DNA from: JAGZEG01 sp963930185
GTDB lineage: Bacteria; Actinomycetota; Coriobacteriia; Coriobacteriales; UMGS124
NCBI GenBank assembly: GCA_963930185.1
Contig: CAWVLT010000006.1
Span: 1 to 6,559 of the forward strand
Direction of reading: 5' to 3'
DNA: 6,559 bases
Shown here: positions 6,488 through 6,559 of the stretch, one piece after another
How the letters are laid out: each line of letters begins with the position of its first letter
How positions within the stretch are numbered: position 1 is the stretch's first letter
Program-made: the position numbers and the translations under genes
The notes under the pieces: generated by a model
The model's input: only the letters and a program-made list of their open reading frames with translations
Told to the model about the DNA's origin: nothing
The model's database searches: none

Positions 6488-6559
6488 GGGTCATGCCCGT
6501 GCCGCGCCAAATATGTGACGAGTGGTTTGAATTGCAAGCACAGCGCTACGCCTCCCGAA
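6488..6559. other. Right-edge stretch with no assigned gene
   Basis: The last 72 bases hold nothing I can assign. Short frames run off the edge on both strands. On the plus strand an ATG at 6493 opens a frame of at least 22 codons, but GAAGGG lies only 2 bases before it. On the minus strand two frames enter from the right and stop at 6491-6493 and within the -10 box. Any could be the end or start of a neighbouring gene; the window is too short to tell. Confidence 0.3.

Noticed and set aside
1..6559. CRISPR array, IS element, tRNA or rRNA gene, or phage module
   Set aside because: No regularly spaced repeats, transposase or integrase motifs, paired terminal inverted repeats or RNA-gene signatures were found on either strand.

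Overview
The window is high-GC bacterial DNA: 60-base blocks counted by hand in the topoisomerase gene are about 70% G+C. It carries four genes with bacterial Shine-Dalgarno sites. The gene set and protein style (M41 FtsH with an HEIGH zinc site, a membrane-anchored YkuD/PG_binding_4 transpeptidase, a long topoisomerase III) fit a high-GC Gram-positive. My best guess is an actinobacterium of the Coriobacteriia (Olsenella/Collinsella type). This is inference from protein resemblance; no rRNA or other marker is present.

Left part, plus strand. Bases 1-990 are the C-terminal 329 residues of FtsH, the membrane AAA+ zinc protease, with its start off the left edge. A 363-base gene-free stretch follows. 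It has a perfect 16-bp hairpin at 1089-1126, probably the end of the ftsH transcript, and an AT-richer patch near 1245-1290 that may hold the next promoter. Bases 1354-2844 encode a 496-residue membrane-anchored L,D-transpeptidase that acts on peptidoglycan.

Right part, minus strand. A two-gene operon is read leftwards. First comes a 226-residue DUF3800 protein of unknown function (6381-5701). After a 20-base gap filled by the next ribosome binding site comes a 939-residue DNA topoisomerase III (5680-2861). A good sigma-70-type promoter (extended -10, 17-base spacer) lies at 6459-6487. The roughly 70-base leader holds a GC-rich hairpin with a short T run, just before the DUF3800 start. The DUF3800 gene has clearly lower G+C (about 55%) than its neighbours, which suggests later acquisition. 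The transpeptidase and topB genes converge with only 16 bases between their stop codons.

How the genes relate. FtsH (membrane protein quality control) and the L,D-transpeptidase (wall crosslinking) both act at the cell envelope but look like separate transcription units. The most unusual arrangement is the tight coupling of a compositionally foreign DUF3800 gene, with its own promoter and a possible attenuator, to an extended topoisomerase III. No CRISPR array, IS element, tRNA, rRNA or integrase was seen.
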